DNA of 64,000 nt, from contig JAFGCO010000067.1 in assembly GCA_016932575.1 (NCBI GenBank), positions 248,001-312,000 of the forward strand. Reading direction: 5' to 3'. A model generated the notes under the pieces. The model saw only the letters and a list, made by a program, of their open reading frames with translations. It was not told the origin of the DNA and ran no database searches. The position numbers and the translations under genes were made by a program. Positions 34,629 to 42,833 of this stretch are shown here, in pieces; position 1 is the stretch's first letter; every line of letters starts with the position of its first letter. The stretch comes from a bacterium (GTDB taxonomy: Bacteria; Zhuqueibacterota; QNDG01; JAFGCO01).

Positions 34629-36485
34629 TCACTGAATCTGATCTTCAGTCTCATGATAAATCGTCTCATATGATAGCGATGAATATTCATTTTCCTTTTT
34701 TAATGTAAAGTAAACAGTGGTTCCTTTTCCTATTTCCGATGCCACCCATATTTGGCCGTGATGCTGCTCAACAATTTTTTTACAGATCGGCAGACCAATG
34801 CCGGTACCTGTATCTTTCTTGTTCTTGTTGAGTTTTTGAAATATTCCAAAAATCAGCTGGTGGTATTCCCGGGCAATGCCAATTCCGTTATCCTGCACCC
34901 CAATTCGCCAGTTCTCATCATTTTGATCCGAAAAAATATGAATACGAACAGGATCGGAACGTCGATAAGCCAATGCATTGAGAATTAAATTTTTAAAAAG
35001 CAGCTCCAATTTTGCTTCTTCTCCAAACACCTGAGGCAGATGACCGATGTGAATATCGGCGCCATTTTCTGAAACAGACTCATGCAAAGATACAATGACT
35101 CGCTGAATAATGACTTTCAGTGATATTTGCTGCCTTGTTTGCCAGATTTTGCCAACACGCGTATAAACCAGGAAATCATTGATCAGGCGGTGCATCCGGT
35201 CCGCGCCCTCTACAGCAAACTGTATGTATTCATGGGCCCTTTGGTCCAGCTTGTTTTTATATCGCCTGGCCAGAAGCTGGACATAACTGCTGACGGATCG
35301 CAGCGGCTCCTGCAGATGATGAGAAGTCACATTCACAAATTGTTCCAGTTCCAGCGTGTAGTGTTTCAGTTGCTCTGATGACTGTTTGAGCTGTTTTTCC
35401 GCTGCCTTACGCGCTGTAATATCGATCAGCGTCCCCTGAATAGCCGGCAAATTGTCTAAAAGAATATATCCAAAAAAAGATTGAATATCAACTACCGTTC
35501 CATTATTTTGAACACCCCGAAATTCCAATTGCTTATGATCCGATTCCCTGATCTGGGCTTGACTGATTTCATTCACAATAAAATTCCGTTCATCGGGAAA
35601 TATAAATAGGCTCCATGGTGTTCCCAATACATCAAACCGATTGTTGTATCCGAATATTTCGGCAAACCGTTGATTGCAAAATCGGATTAAATGATCCTGG
35701 ATAATACAAATGCCCACCAAAGAATTATCAACAAGCTCCCGATATTTCTTCTCACTTTCTTCCAGGGCTTTCTTTCGAAGCGCACTTTCAACGACTTCAT
35801 TGGTAAGCGAAGCCGTCATGAGTATAACAATCCCCATATATCCATATTCGATCATATATAAAAACTGATAATACCCCTGGTGCACTGATGCATCATTAAT
35901 CAATCCAATGCAAAAAATCAATCCTGCGCCTATCATGTTTTTGGCTTTGCGTTTGTCTCCAAACCGAAGCTCATGAATTGTCATATAAAACATATAGACA
36001 AACACCATCACACCCATAAAACTCAATAACTCAATGGCGATACCGGGCTCAACCTCATAATAGACGATATTGTTTCCCCATGGCAACACGATACTTTTTA
36101 TTGCCGGCTTGTCCATTTGAAAAGTCCAGTGACTCCTGTCCAGTAAAACATATAAAGCAGATATGATAAAAAATCTTGAGAAAAAATTCCGGATGATCTT
36201 TTCCTTGACATTCAGATAATCAACAACAAACCATAAAAATGTGGTCCCGTTCAAGGTCAGCATGACAACCTGGCCACGCTGAAAGGGGATCCCCTGCTGT
36301 AAAGAATTGGCATTATACATGCCCACACAATAAACGCCATAAAGAGCCATGCCAAAGCAGCTAATCGCAAAAGTTAAATCTTCATGATATAGTTTATACC
36401 TTCGGAAATAGAGGAGCAGATGATACACACCAACAAAAAGGGTCACTATCACCATGACAAATGTGGGGATTGAATACGCGTTCAT
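34629..36485 (-). CDS. Membrane histidine kinase with seven-helix-like input, PAS, HisKA and HATPase domains
   Basis: The 618-residue protein begins with about seven membrane helices (1-215), reminiscent of 7TM sensor inputs. A PAS domain follows (about 245-365: LVGICIIQDHLIRFCNQRFAEIFGY). The HisKA domain has the phytochrome-kinase-like TSHHLQEPLRSVSSYVQLL (H389), and the HATPase has NLILNALAY, VQDNGIGI and GTGIGLPICKKI. This kinase type usually pairs with a single-domain Rcp1-like receiver, and such a gene sits just upstream (36651-37124), so the two are a natural pair. The signal sensed is unknown. It shares the cluster with the hybrid kinase. Confidence 0.92.
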   Translation of the reverse strand: MNAYSIPTFVMVIVTLFVGVYHLLLYFRRYKLYHEDLTFAISCFGMALYGVYCVGMYNANSLQQGIPFQRGQVVMLTLNGTTFLWFVVDYLNVKEKIIRNFFSRFFIISALYVLLDRSHWTFQMDKPAIKSIVLPWGNNIVYYEVEPGIAIELLSFMGVMVFVYMFYMTIHELRFGDKRKAKNMIGAGLIFCIGLINDASVHQGYYQFLYMIEYGYMGIVILMTASLTNEVVESALRKKALEESEKKYRELVDNSLVGICIIQDHLIRFCNQRFAEIFGYNNRFDVLGTPWSLFIFPDERNFIVNEISQAQIRESDHKQLEFRGVQNNGTVVDIQSFFGYILLDNLPAIQGTLIDITARKAAEKQLKQSSEQLKHYTLELEQFVNVTSHHLQEPLRSVSSYVQLLARRYKNKLDQRAHEYIQFAVEGADRMHRLINDFLVYTRVGKIWQTRQQISLKVIIQRVIVSLHESVSENGADIHIGHLPQVFGEEAKLELLFKNLILNALAYRRSDPVRIHIFSDQNDENWRIGVQDNGIGIAREYHQLIFGIFQKLNKNKKDTGTGIGLPICKKIVEQHHGQIWVASEIGKGTTVYFTLKKENEYSSLSYETIYHETEDQIQ

Positions 36486-36650
36486 TGATAAATTCGTTTT
36501 TCTGAATAAAAAATCAATAGACCACTTAAAATATCTGAAAAAGATATTTATCTGTCAATATTATATTTAACTTCTGCAGCGTTTATTCTGAAGATCCGGA
36601 GAGGTCGATAGCATAAACGGATTTTCAACTCAGATATTTAAGGCAGATCC

Positions 36651-37124
36651 TTACAGATTTTGTTCATTATCCGAATTTTTAACTTTGGGAAGCGCCACTA
36701 TCGTAAACCAGAATGACTTGATATTCTGAACCACTTCAATGAAATTATCTAAATCCACAGGTTTGCTGATATAACAGTTGGCATGTAAATTATAGGTCCG
36801 AATAATATCATCTTCTGATTTTGATGTAGAAAGAATAATAACCGGAATATATTTTAAGGCCGAGCTTTCTTTAATCTCTTTTAATACCTGACGTCCATCT
36901 TTTTTCGGAAGGTTCAAATCGAGCAAAATGAAATCGGGCTTTGGAGCATCTTTATATTGACCTTTTTGATTTAAAAATGCGAGCGCTTCCACGCCATCTT
37001 CAACAACATTCAGATTACATTCCAGATTGGCTTCTTTGAAAGCCTCCTCTGTTAGCCGTATGTCTCCCGGATTATCTTCAACCAGCAGAACATTGATTGA
37101 ATCACCAAATTTTGATTGCACCAT
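36651..37124 (-). CDS. Single-domain response regulator, Rcp1-like
   Basis: The 157-residue protein is a receiver with NVLLVEDNPGDIRLTEEAF at the start, phospho-acceptor D69 in ILLDLNLPKKDGR, the switch Ser/Thr in VIILSTSKSEDD and the conserved Lys in CYISKPVDLDNF. The DNPGD acidic loop and LDLNLPxKDG pattern are typical of the Rcp1 family, partners of phytochrome-type kinases. There is no output domain, so it probably relays phosphate to the kinases downstream. It is the first gene of the minus-strand signalling cluster and stands divergent to the inositol-phosphatase gene across a 557-base gap that holds a perfect palindrome. Confidence 0.92.
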   Translation of the reverse strand: MVQSKFGDSINVLLVEDNPGDIRLTEEAFKEANLECNLNVVEDGVEALAFLNQKGQYKDAPKPDFILLDLNLPKKDGRQVLKEIKESSALKYIPVIILSTSKSEDDIIRTYNLHANCYISKPVDLDNFIEVVQNIKSFWFTIVALPKVKNSDNEQNL

Positions 37125-37681
37125 AAATTCCCTTTCCCCTCCTTAGATTAATGGAACCTTCCCATTGCGATAAAAAGATCTTATTTGGCCGCTAAAAACG
37201 TCAATAAAAGAACCTCATCGTAAATAATGGCGTAACAGTGCAAAAATCTTTCCAAAAAACACATAACAAAACAGATTTTTCAATTGTATGCGTGGAGATC
37301 GATTATATTCAACAGATGCTTGATAATAATATAAAGTATATCACATATTATACTGATTCCCCCGAGAGAAAACAGTTTTTGTAATTCATTAAAAATAATA
37401 GTCTTAAACCGCATATAACTTTAACAATGAATTTATATCCGCCGGAAAGCCATAATATTCCTGAAAACAACGAACATCATCATTTGCTCTGCATCTCATT
37501 ACAAATTGTAATGAAAACAAAAATTCAAATACGTAAAAAAGTCATGCTATGTGGTAATAAATATTCAAAAATAAATTAATAAAATTCATTGCGAATACGG
37601 ACGGAAAAGTTTATCTTAAACATGAACCATATTACCCGTTTAAAGGTTATTCAACCGACATATAACCGAAAGCGGAAATTC
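37125..37681. other. AT-rich divergent regulatory region between the response regulator and IMPase genes
   Basis: This gap of about 557 bases has no convincing gene; the reading frame upstream of the IMPase start is only an extension of that frame. It is AT-rich and should hold the promoters of both divergent genes. Its one clear structure is the palindrome at 37497-37513. Confidence 0.5.
37497..37513. promoter_or_regulatory. Perfect 17-bp palindrome, candidate operator
   Basis: CATTACAA, one central A, then TTGTAATG: a perfect 8-1-8 inverted repeat. The inner part has the 7-1-7 layout of Fur-family boxes (Fur, PerR, Zur), although the bases match none of the well-known consensus sites exactly. 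It lies 168 bases before the IMPase start and 372 bases before the response regulator start. No regulator gene of that kind is in the window. Confidence 0.45.
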
Positions 37682-38512
37682 ATGGAAAATGCCCGTCAGC
37701 TGCTCGTAAAATCCAGAAAAATGGCCCTGGAGGCCGGTGAAATATTAAGGGACGGATTCGGCCGCCTGAAATCCGGTGATGTGGCCCTGAAAGGATTCGG
37801 TGATTATGTGACCGCCATGGATCACGCCTCAGAAAACCTGATTATCAACGCCATTAAAAAAAGTTATCCGAATCATCGTATATACGCAGAAGAATCCGGT
37901 ATGGATGATCAAAATTCGGACTACATCTGGCTGATCGATCCTCTTGACGGCACTGCCAATTATGTGCACGGTATCCCATGGTATTCTGTGTCTATTGCCG
38001 TTCAGAAGAAAAATCGTCTGCTGGCAGGTGTCGTATATCATGTCGAATATAACGAATTGTTCTCCGCTGAACTGGGGCAAGGCGCCTTTTTAAACGGGAA
38101 GCCGATCCATGTAAGCCATAGAGAATCTCTGGACAGAGCCATGCTGGGTACGGGTTTTCCCTGGCGGTCAAAGCCTTACATTGATGCATATGTTAAAACA
38201 TTTCATCAGATGTTTTTCAATGCTGCGGGCATGCGGCGCATGGGCTCCGCAGCCATTGATCTTTCCTATGTGGCATGTGGTCGACTGGACGGATTTTGGG
38301 AAATGCATCTAAGACCCTATGATATCGGCGCGGGCATCCTGTTGACCCAGGAAGCCGGAGGACAAATTACTGATTTTACAGGCGGCTCTACACACCTGAA
38401 CAGCGGAAATATTGTTGCAGCAAATCCTCTTGTTCACAGACAACTGTTAGAAGTGACCCGAAAGCATCTTATCAAAGTGCCGGGGATCGACAGCATTCAA
38501 GATTGTCAATAA
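37682..38512 (+). CDS. Inositol monophosphatase family protein (SuhB-like)
   Basis: This protein of about 276 residues matches the IMPase family of Mg-dependent sugar or nucleotide phosphatases: AEESG in motif 1, the WLIDPLDGTANYVHG signature near residue 82, and the C-terminal RPYDIGAGILLTQEAGG in place of the commoner W-D pattern. I start it at ATG 37682, which gives the family's usual length; the frame runs 31 codons further upstream but without family similarity or ribosome site. Substrate (inositol-1-phosphate, histidinol phosphate, fructose bisphosphate) is unresolved. The GH3 gene follows 49 bases later on the same strand. Confidence 0.9.
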   Translation: MENARQLLVKSRKMALEAGEILRDGFGRLKSGDVALKGFGDYVTAMDHASENLIINAIKKSYPNHRIYAEESGMDDQNSDYIWLIDPLDGTANYVHGIPWYSVSIAVQKKNRLLAGVVYHVEYNELFSAELGQGAFLNGKPIHVSHRESLDRAMLGTGFPWRSKPYIDAYVKTFHQMFFNAAGMRRMGSAAIDLSYVACGRLDGFWEMHLRPYDIGAGILLTQEAGGQITDFTGGSTHLNSGNIVAANPLVHRQLLEVTRKHLIKVPGIDSIQDCQ

Positions 38513-38561
38513 AACTTGTCAAACCGTATTTATCTATTTTTCGCATGTGGAGGACGATCCC

Positions 38562-41213
38562 ATGAAATCCAAACGATTACCATTCAGAATATTCGCAGTC
38601 ATTTTTACGGTTCAGATACTCATTGCGCAGGCCAGCGGGATTCCGGACTATAAAAATCCTGCCCTGCCCGTTGAAAAACGAGTGAATGATCTGGTTTCCA
38701 GGATGACGCTTGAAGAAAAAATCGGTCAGATGATGAACAGGGCCCCTGCTATTTCCCGTCTGGGAGTGCCCAGTTATGACTGGTGGAGCGAATGCCTGCA
38801 CGGCGTTGCCCGAGCAGGCGTGGCCACTGTTTTTCCTCAGGCTATTGGTCTGGCGGCCACGTGGAATACGGACCTGATGTTTCAACTGTCCGATGTCATT
38901 TCAACAGAAGCGCGGGCCAAGCATCACGAATTTTTACGCAAAGGCGAGCACGGAAGAAACAAGGGGCTCACCATGTGGAGCCCCAACGTCAATATCTTCA
39001 GAGATCCGCGATGGGGCCGCGGCCAGGAAACATACGGGGAAGATCCCTATCTCACGTCCTGCATGGGTGTTGCATTTGTTAAGGGATTGCAGGGAAGCGA
39101 TACCCGCTATTTCAAGTTGATCGCCACACCGAAACACTATGCGGTACACAGCGGCCCGGAACCGGAGCGTCACGAATTTAATGCGGTGACATCTGCACGT
39201 TCGTTATACGATACCTATCTGCCTGCATTCGAAGCCTGTGTGAGAGAAGGCGGCGCCTATTCCATCATGTGTGCGTATAACCGGACACTCGGAAAAGCCT
39301 GCTGTGGAAGTCCTCCGCTGATGCAAAAAATTCTGAGGGAAATCTGGGGCTTCGATGGTTATGTAGTGTCGGATTGCGGGGCAGTCAATGACATTCATGC
39401 AAATCACCACCTTGTTGAAACCCGGCCAGAAGCCGCTGCACAGGCTGTCAAATCCGGAACAGATTTAAATTGCGGGTGGGCATATCAGGCACTCGAAGAA
39501 GCCATCGGTTTGGGATTCATTTCCGAAGCAGACCTGGATAAAGCCTTAATCCGGCTATTTACAGCCCGCATGAAATTGGGCATGCTTGATCCTCCCGATA
39601 CTGTACCTTACGCACAAATCCCCTATTTTAAAAACAACTGCACTGAACATCAAGCCCTTGCACTGCAAACATCGCGGGAGTCTCTGGTTCTTTTGAAAAA
39701 TGACAACGGATTTTTACCATTACCCCGAACCCTGGATACCATCGCAGTCATTGGTCCGAATGCGGACCGCGTTTCTGTTCTGCTGGGAAATTACAACGGC
39801 ACACCCTCGAATCCCATCACAATTCTTGAAGGTGTTCGGAAAAAAGCAGGAGACGTAACTGCAGTATTGCACGAGAAAGGATGCAATCTCGCGGGCGAGT
39901 TTGATCTCTTTCAATCCATTCCGGAACATGTTCTCAGTTATCAGGGCAAAACCGGCATTCAGGCCGAGTATTTCACCAATCCCGATTGTTTGGGCAAGCC
40001 TGATATAAAACGCATAGAATCCGAGGTGAACTATCACTGGTGGCGTCGTCATGGATTTCCGGATCTCGGAAGCGAAACATTTTCTATCCGATGGACCGGC
40101 TCGCTCACTCCGGATATAACCGGCAAATATATTCTCTCTGTGCTGGGAAACAGGAATATCAGGCTCTTCCTGGACGATGATAAAATCATTGATCATTTTA
40201 CTGAAGGCCGGCCTGAGCGGCAGCAAGTGGAAATCCCTCTGCAAGCAGGCAAAAAGGTTCAGATCCGTCTGGAATACACTCAGGGATCGCAGTTCCCGTT
40301 TGTCCATCTGGCATGGGCCGCATCCGATGAGACGGCCCATAAACGGGCAGTGCGGCTGGCAGAAAAATCGGATGTCGTACTCTTTGCAGGAGGCATTTCT
40401 CCCGATCTGGAAGGAGAAGAAATGAACGTGCCTTTCGAAGGTTTTAAAGGCGGGGACCGGACCCGGATCGATCTGCCGGATGTACAGCAACGACTATTAA
40501 AGGATCTCCATCAAACCGGAACGCCCGTGGTGCTTATCATCAACAGCGGGAGCGCAATAGCCGTGAACTGGGCCCAAGAAAATCTGGCGGCCATTCTGCA
40601 GGCCTGGTATCCCGGTCAGTCTGGAGGTGCAGCCGTAGCCGATGTGTTATTTGGGGATTATAATCCGGCTGGCCGTCTGCCGGTGACTTTTTATCGATCC
40701 GTGGACCAGCTTCCTCCCTTTGAGGATTATTCCATGACCGGCCACACCTACCGCTATTTTCAGGGCGATCCGCTCTACGCATTCGGATACGGATTAAGCT
40801 ATACGCATTTTAAATACGATCACTTCACTGTTCCTGAAGAACTGAAAACTGGCGATTCGATAACACTCACAGTGCATGTGCAGAATGCTGGAAACAGGGC
40901 AGGGGATGAAGTGGTTCAATTGTATGTGAAGGACACTGATGCCTCGGTGCCGGTGCCGATATGGTCCCTGCAGGGATTTGAGCGCGTGCATCTGTATCCG
41001 GGGCAAACCAAGATCCTGGCATTCTCCCTGTTACCCAGGCAGCTTTCCGTTATTACTGATGATCTAAAACGGGTGGTCGAGCCCGGTGAATTCATCCTCG
41101 CCGTCGGCGGCGGCCTGCCGGGGCAGCAAGGAGAAACCACGGAGGTGATCACAAAATCCCTCATCCTCAAGGGGAATCCGAAGGTTCTGGAAACGCTGTA
41201 TTGGGAGGGATAA
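38562..41213 (+). CDS. Secreted GH3-family beta-glycosidase with PA14 insert
   Basis: The 883-residue protein starts at ATG 38562 with GGAGG eight bases upstream; an in-frame GTG at 38547 overlaps that site. After a signal peptide (1-25) comes the GH3 N-terminal barrel (about 30-335) with WWSECLHGVARAG and the catalytic nucleophile D271 in GYVVSDCGAV. The GH3 C-terminal domain (from about 360) is interrupted by a PA14 glycan-binding domain (about 461-587: IQAEYFTNPDCLG). An FN3-like domain ends it (about 755-870). This layout, with the nucleophile in SDCGA and WWxExLHG, fits beta-xylosidase or beta-glucosidase enzymes from plant-polymer degraders. The gene ends directly against a broken sigma-factor gene on the other strand. 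Confidence 0.93.
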   Translation: MKSKRLPFRIFAVIFTVQILIAQASGIPDYKNPALPVEKRVNDLVSRMTLEEKIGQMMNRAPAISRLGVPSYDWWSECLHGVARAGVATVFPQAIGLAATWNTDLMFQLSDVISTEARAKHHEFLRKGEHGRNKGLTMWSPNVNIFRDPRWGRGQETYGEDPYLTSCMGVAFVKGLQGSDTRYFKLIATPKHYAVHSGPEPERHEFNAVTSARSLYDTYLPAFEACVREGGAYSIMCAYNRTLGKACCGSPPLMQKILREIWGFDGYVVSDCGAVNDIHANHHLVETRPEAAAQAVKSGTDLNCGWAYQALEEAIGLGFISEADLDKALIRLFTARMKLGMLDPPDTVPYAQIPYFKNNCTEHQALALQTSRESLVLLKNDNGFLPLPRTLDTIAVIGPNADRVSVLLGNYNGTPSNPITILEGVRKKAGDVTAVLHEKGCNLAGEFDLFQSIPEHVLSYQGKTGIQAEYFTNPDCLGKPDIKRIESEVNYHWWRRHGFPDLGSETFSIRWTGSLTPDITGKYILSVLGNRNIRLFLDDDKIIDHFTEGRPERQQVEIPLQAGKKVQIRLEYTQGSQFPFVHLAWAASDETAHKRAVRLAEKSDVVLFAGGISPDLEGEEMNVPFEGFKGGDRTRIDLPDVQQRLLKDLHQTGTPVVLIINSGSAIAVNWAQENLAAILQAWYPGQSGGAAVADVLFGDYNPAGRLPVTFYRSVDQLPPFEDYSMTGHTYRYFQGDPLYAFGYGLSYTHFKYDHFTVPEELKTGDSITLTVHVQNAGNRAGDEVVQLYVKDTDASVPVPIWSLQGFERVHLYPGQTKILAFSLLPRQLSVITDDLKRVVEPGEFILAVGGGLPGQQGETTEVITKSLILKGNPKVLETLYWEG

Positions 41214-41426
41214 ATGCAGAACTGTCCGCGAGGCAATCGTATAAATCCAGGTAGAAAGGGAAGAACGTCCTTCAAAGGTGGGAAGGCTCCTGAGTATCTC
41301 CAGCCAGGCTTCCTGGGTTGCATCTTCAACACTGACCCGATTCAAGTTCATCCGATGGGCGATACTCGAAACGAGCGGTCCATATTGCTCAACAATTTGC
41401 GGGGGAGACAAAGATGTGGATTTCAT
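41214..41426 (-). pseudogene. Remnant of an ECF sigma-70 factor gene (region 2 only)
   Basis: On the minus strand from ATG 41426 the first 70 residues read as the start of an ECF sigma factor: IVEQYGPLVSSIAHRMNL, then VEDATQEAWLEILRSLPTFE and GRSSLSTWIYTIASRTVL, which is region 2 up to the -10-binding helix. Similarity stops at about 41217, exactly where the plus-strand GH3 gene ends. The frame runs on antisense through the GH3 tail to 41064 without any region 4. Region 4, which binds the -35 element, is therefore missing, and the gene looks cut by a rearrangement that brought in the GH3 gene or its flank. I give only the sigma-like part as the feature. Confidence 0.7.
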
Positions 41427-41441
41427 ATTCCGCGTCCGGAA

Positions 41442-41582
41442 CTAATTCAACCGCCAAAACACAACCGCAAAAAGAAAATAGATGGGGGCTTTATCTGCAT
41501 CGTTCATAATAACACTGATAATTCCCATAATCAGTGACAGAATCATAAAAACCGCTGAAATCAAATGCCAGCCAATTTTCAT
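41442..41582 (-). CDS. Small two-helix membrane protein (46 residues)
   Basis: A 46-residue frame from ATG 41582 begins MKIGWHLISAVFMILSLIMG, has a short polar turn NDADKAP and a second hydrophobic stretch IYFLFAVVFW before the stop. That is two membrane helices with an internal loop. An AAGGA-like site lies about 11 bases upstream. Its ATGA start overlaps the stop of a 21-residue frame upstream, and it lies 15 bases before the broken sigma gene, so the three form a small operon. I do not recognise the family. The helix pattern and coupling argue that it is, or was, a real gene. Confidence 0.55.
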   Translation of the reverse strand: MKIGWHLISAVFMILSLIMGIISVIMNDADKAPIYFLFAVVFWRLN

Positions 41583-41644
41583 TGTCTGTAAATCCTTATA
41601 ATGATCAATCCGGGTATTACAACCCAGATGATTTGCTCTATCAT
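41579..41644 (-). CDS. Tiny membrane peptide (21 residues), translationally coupled
   Basis: From ATG 41644 a 21-residue frame encodes one short hydrophobic helix (MIEQIIWVVIPGLIII, then a basic RIYRQ end). Its TGA overlaps the next ATG as ATGA, the usual sign of coupled translation. An AGG lies six bases upstream of the start. It could instead be a leader peptide for the 46-residue protein. I cannot exclude chance for so short a frame. Confidence 0.35.
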   Translation of the reverse strand: MIEQIIWVVIPGLIIIRIYRQ

Positions 41645-41734
41645 GACTGCCTGATAAAAGATGAATTTGATTAAAGCAAAGAAAGCATCAGGTCAATTTC
41701 AGTACATTATTAAAATTTTTTCGGTACATGACCA

Positions 41735-42820
41735 TCATGAAAACCGATACAGCCAGTTTGACACGCGATCCATGGTCTGCTGGCCAGACATCAATCTCTG
41801 CATCATCCAGTATAATCCGGGGCGAAGCACAAAATCATATGTGCCTACAAAACACCGGATCTGCCCTCCAAAACCCTCTTTGAACCGGTACACACCCCAA
41901 AGACCGTCGCACCGCTTACGAGACACTGTTTCTCCGCGTTCCACAATCCCGGCGATGTCATCCGGAATACCCCAGAGATCACACAGTGTGCATCCCCGTG
42001 CCATGGCGGTTTTCATCGCTGTCCAGTGGAGCAAGTAGCTGGCATTGCTTTGCAATCCCAATCCTGAATTACCGGCCCATAAATGCATGGAACACTTTTG
42101 ATAGAAAAAAACCATCAGGCTGCTGACTGCCTGATCCTGAAATCTGGCCAAAAACAATTTAACATGTCCGTCTTGTGCAAATGCCCGAAAAGCCTCCTGG
42201 TAAAAACTCTGACTCTGCAGGGGAATACGTTTCCGTCTGGAAGTTTCCAAAAGCTGCTGATAAAAAATACGGACACCCTGATCGTCACTTTCTTCTACAG
42301 TAACGCCCTCCCTTTCGGCTTTGTTAATCAGGCGTCTGACATTGCGATTCAACTGTGCAAATACGTCATTTTCTCCTTCAGAGAGATCAACGAAAAATGT
42401 ACACCGGGGCTGATTGGTCTGCACTGTTTGCCTGAATCCGAATCGGGAAAGCTGCTCTCTCACCTGAGGATGGTTGACATAGTTGGGTTCGGACCGGATC
42501 ACAACAATATTGTTTTGTTGACCCAATGTCCGGAATCCCTCGCACATACTCTCCCATAACCGGTTTTCTTTGAGAGAGATAAGCGGGCCTTTCGGAATAT
42601 AACCAATCCTCCAGCCTGTCAGCGGCAGCGTTTTCAATAAAATCTGAGCCCCGGCAAAATTGCGGCCATCATCCTGAACGGCCAGTCGATAGGGCTGCCA
42701 GCCGAGATGTGATTTGTACATACCCCAGTCCCACGTCTGCATAATGTGGGCATCCGGACAATCCGAAACCATCCGGTTCCATCGACCGGGATCTTCTTCA
42801 AAATAAAAGGAAGGAGCCAT
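41735..42820 (-). CDS. FemAB/GNAT-fold peptidoglycan-bridge-type transferase
   Basis: This 361-residue protein has the double-GNAT layout of FemX/FemA-like enzymes, which move amino acids from aminoacyl-tRNA onto lipid II or onto other acceptors. Visible features: HIMQTWDWGMYKSHLGWQPYRLAV near residue 25, the YIPKGPLI block, LNRNVRRLINKAEREGVTVEES in the middle, a C-terminal SYLLHWTAMKTAMARGCTLCDLWGIPDD, and a final RFKEGFGGQIRCFVGTYDFVL. Whether it modifies peptidoglycan or an exopolysaccharide cannot be told. It lies 13 bases downstream of the membrane SGNH gene, so the two form an operon and probably act on the same envelope product. Confidence 0.8.
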   Translation of the reverse strand: MAPSFYFEEDPGRWNRMVSDCPDAHIMQTWDWGMYKSHLGWQPYRLAVQDDGRNFAGAQILLKTLPLTGWRIGYIPKGPLISLKENRLWESMCEGFRTLGQQNNIVVIRSEPNYVNHPQVREQLSRFGFRQTVQTNQPRCTFFVDLSEGENDVFAQLNRNVRRLINKAEREGVTVEESDDQGVRIFYQQLLETSRRKRIPLQSQSFYQEAFRAFAQDGHVKLFLARFQDQAVSSLMVFFYQKCSMHLWAGNSGLGLQSNASYLLHWTAMKTAMARGCTLCDLWGIPDDIAGIVERGETVSRKRCDGLWGVYRFKEGFGGQIRCFVGTYDFVLRPGLYWMMQRLMSGQQTMDRVSNWLYRFS

Positions 42821-42833
42821 TGCAAGGCATCGT

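Noticed and set aside
41064-41213. Extension of the sigma-like frame into the GH3 gene
   Set aside because: This part is antisense to a conserved GH3 C-terminus and has no sigma region 4 features, so it is not counted as coding.
41214-41537. Plus-strand 107-residue frame after the GH3 gene
   Set aside because: It is the antisense of the sigma remnant and the 46-residue frame; composition is basic and low in structure.
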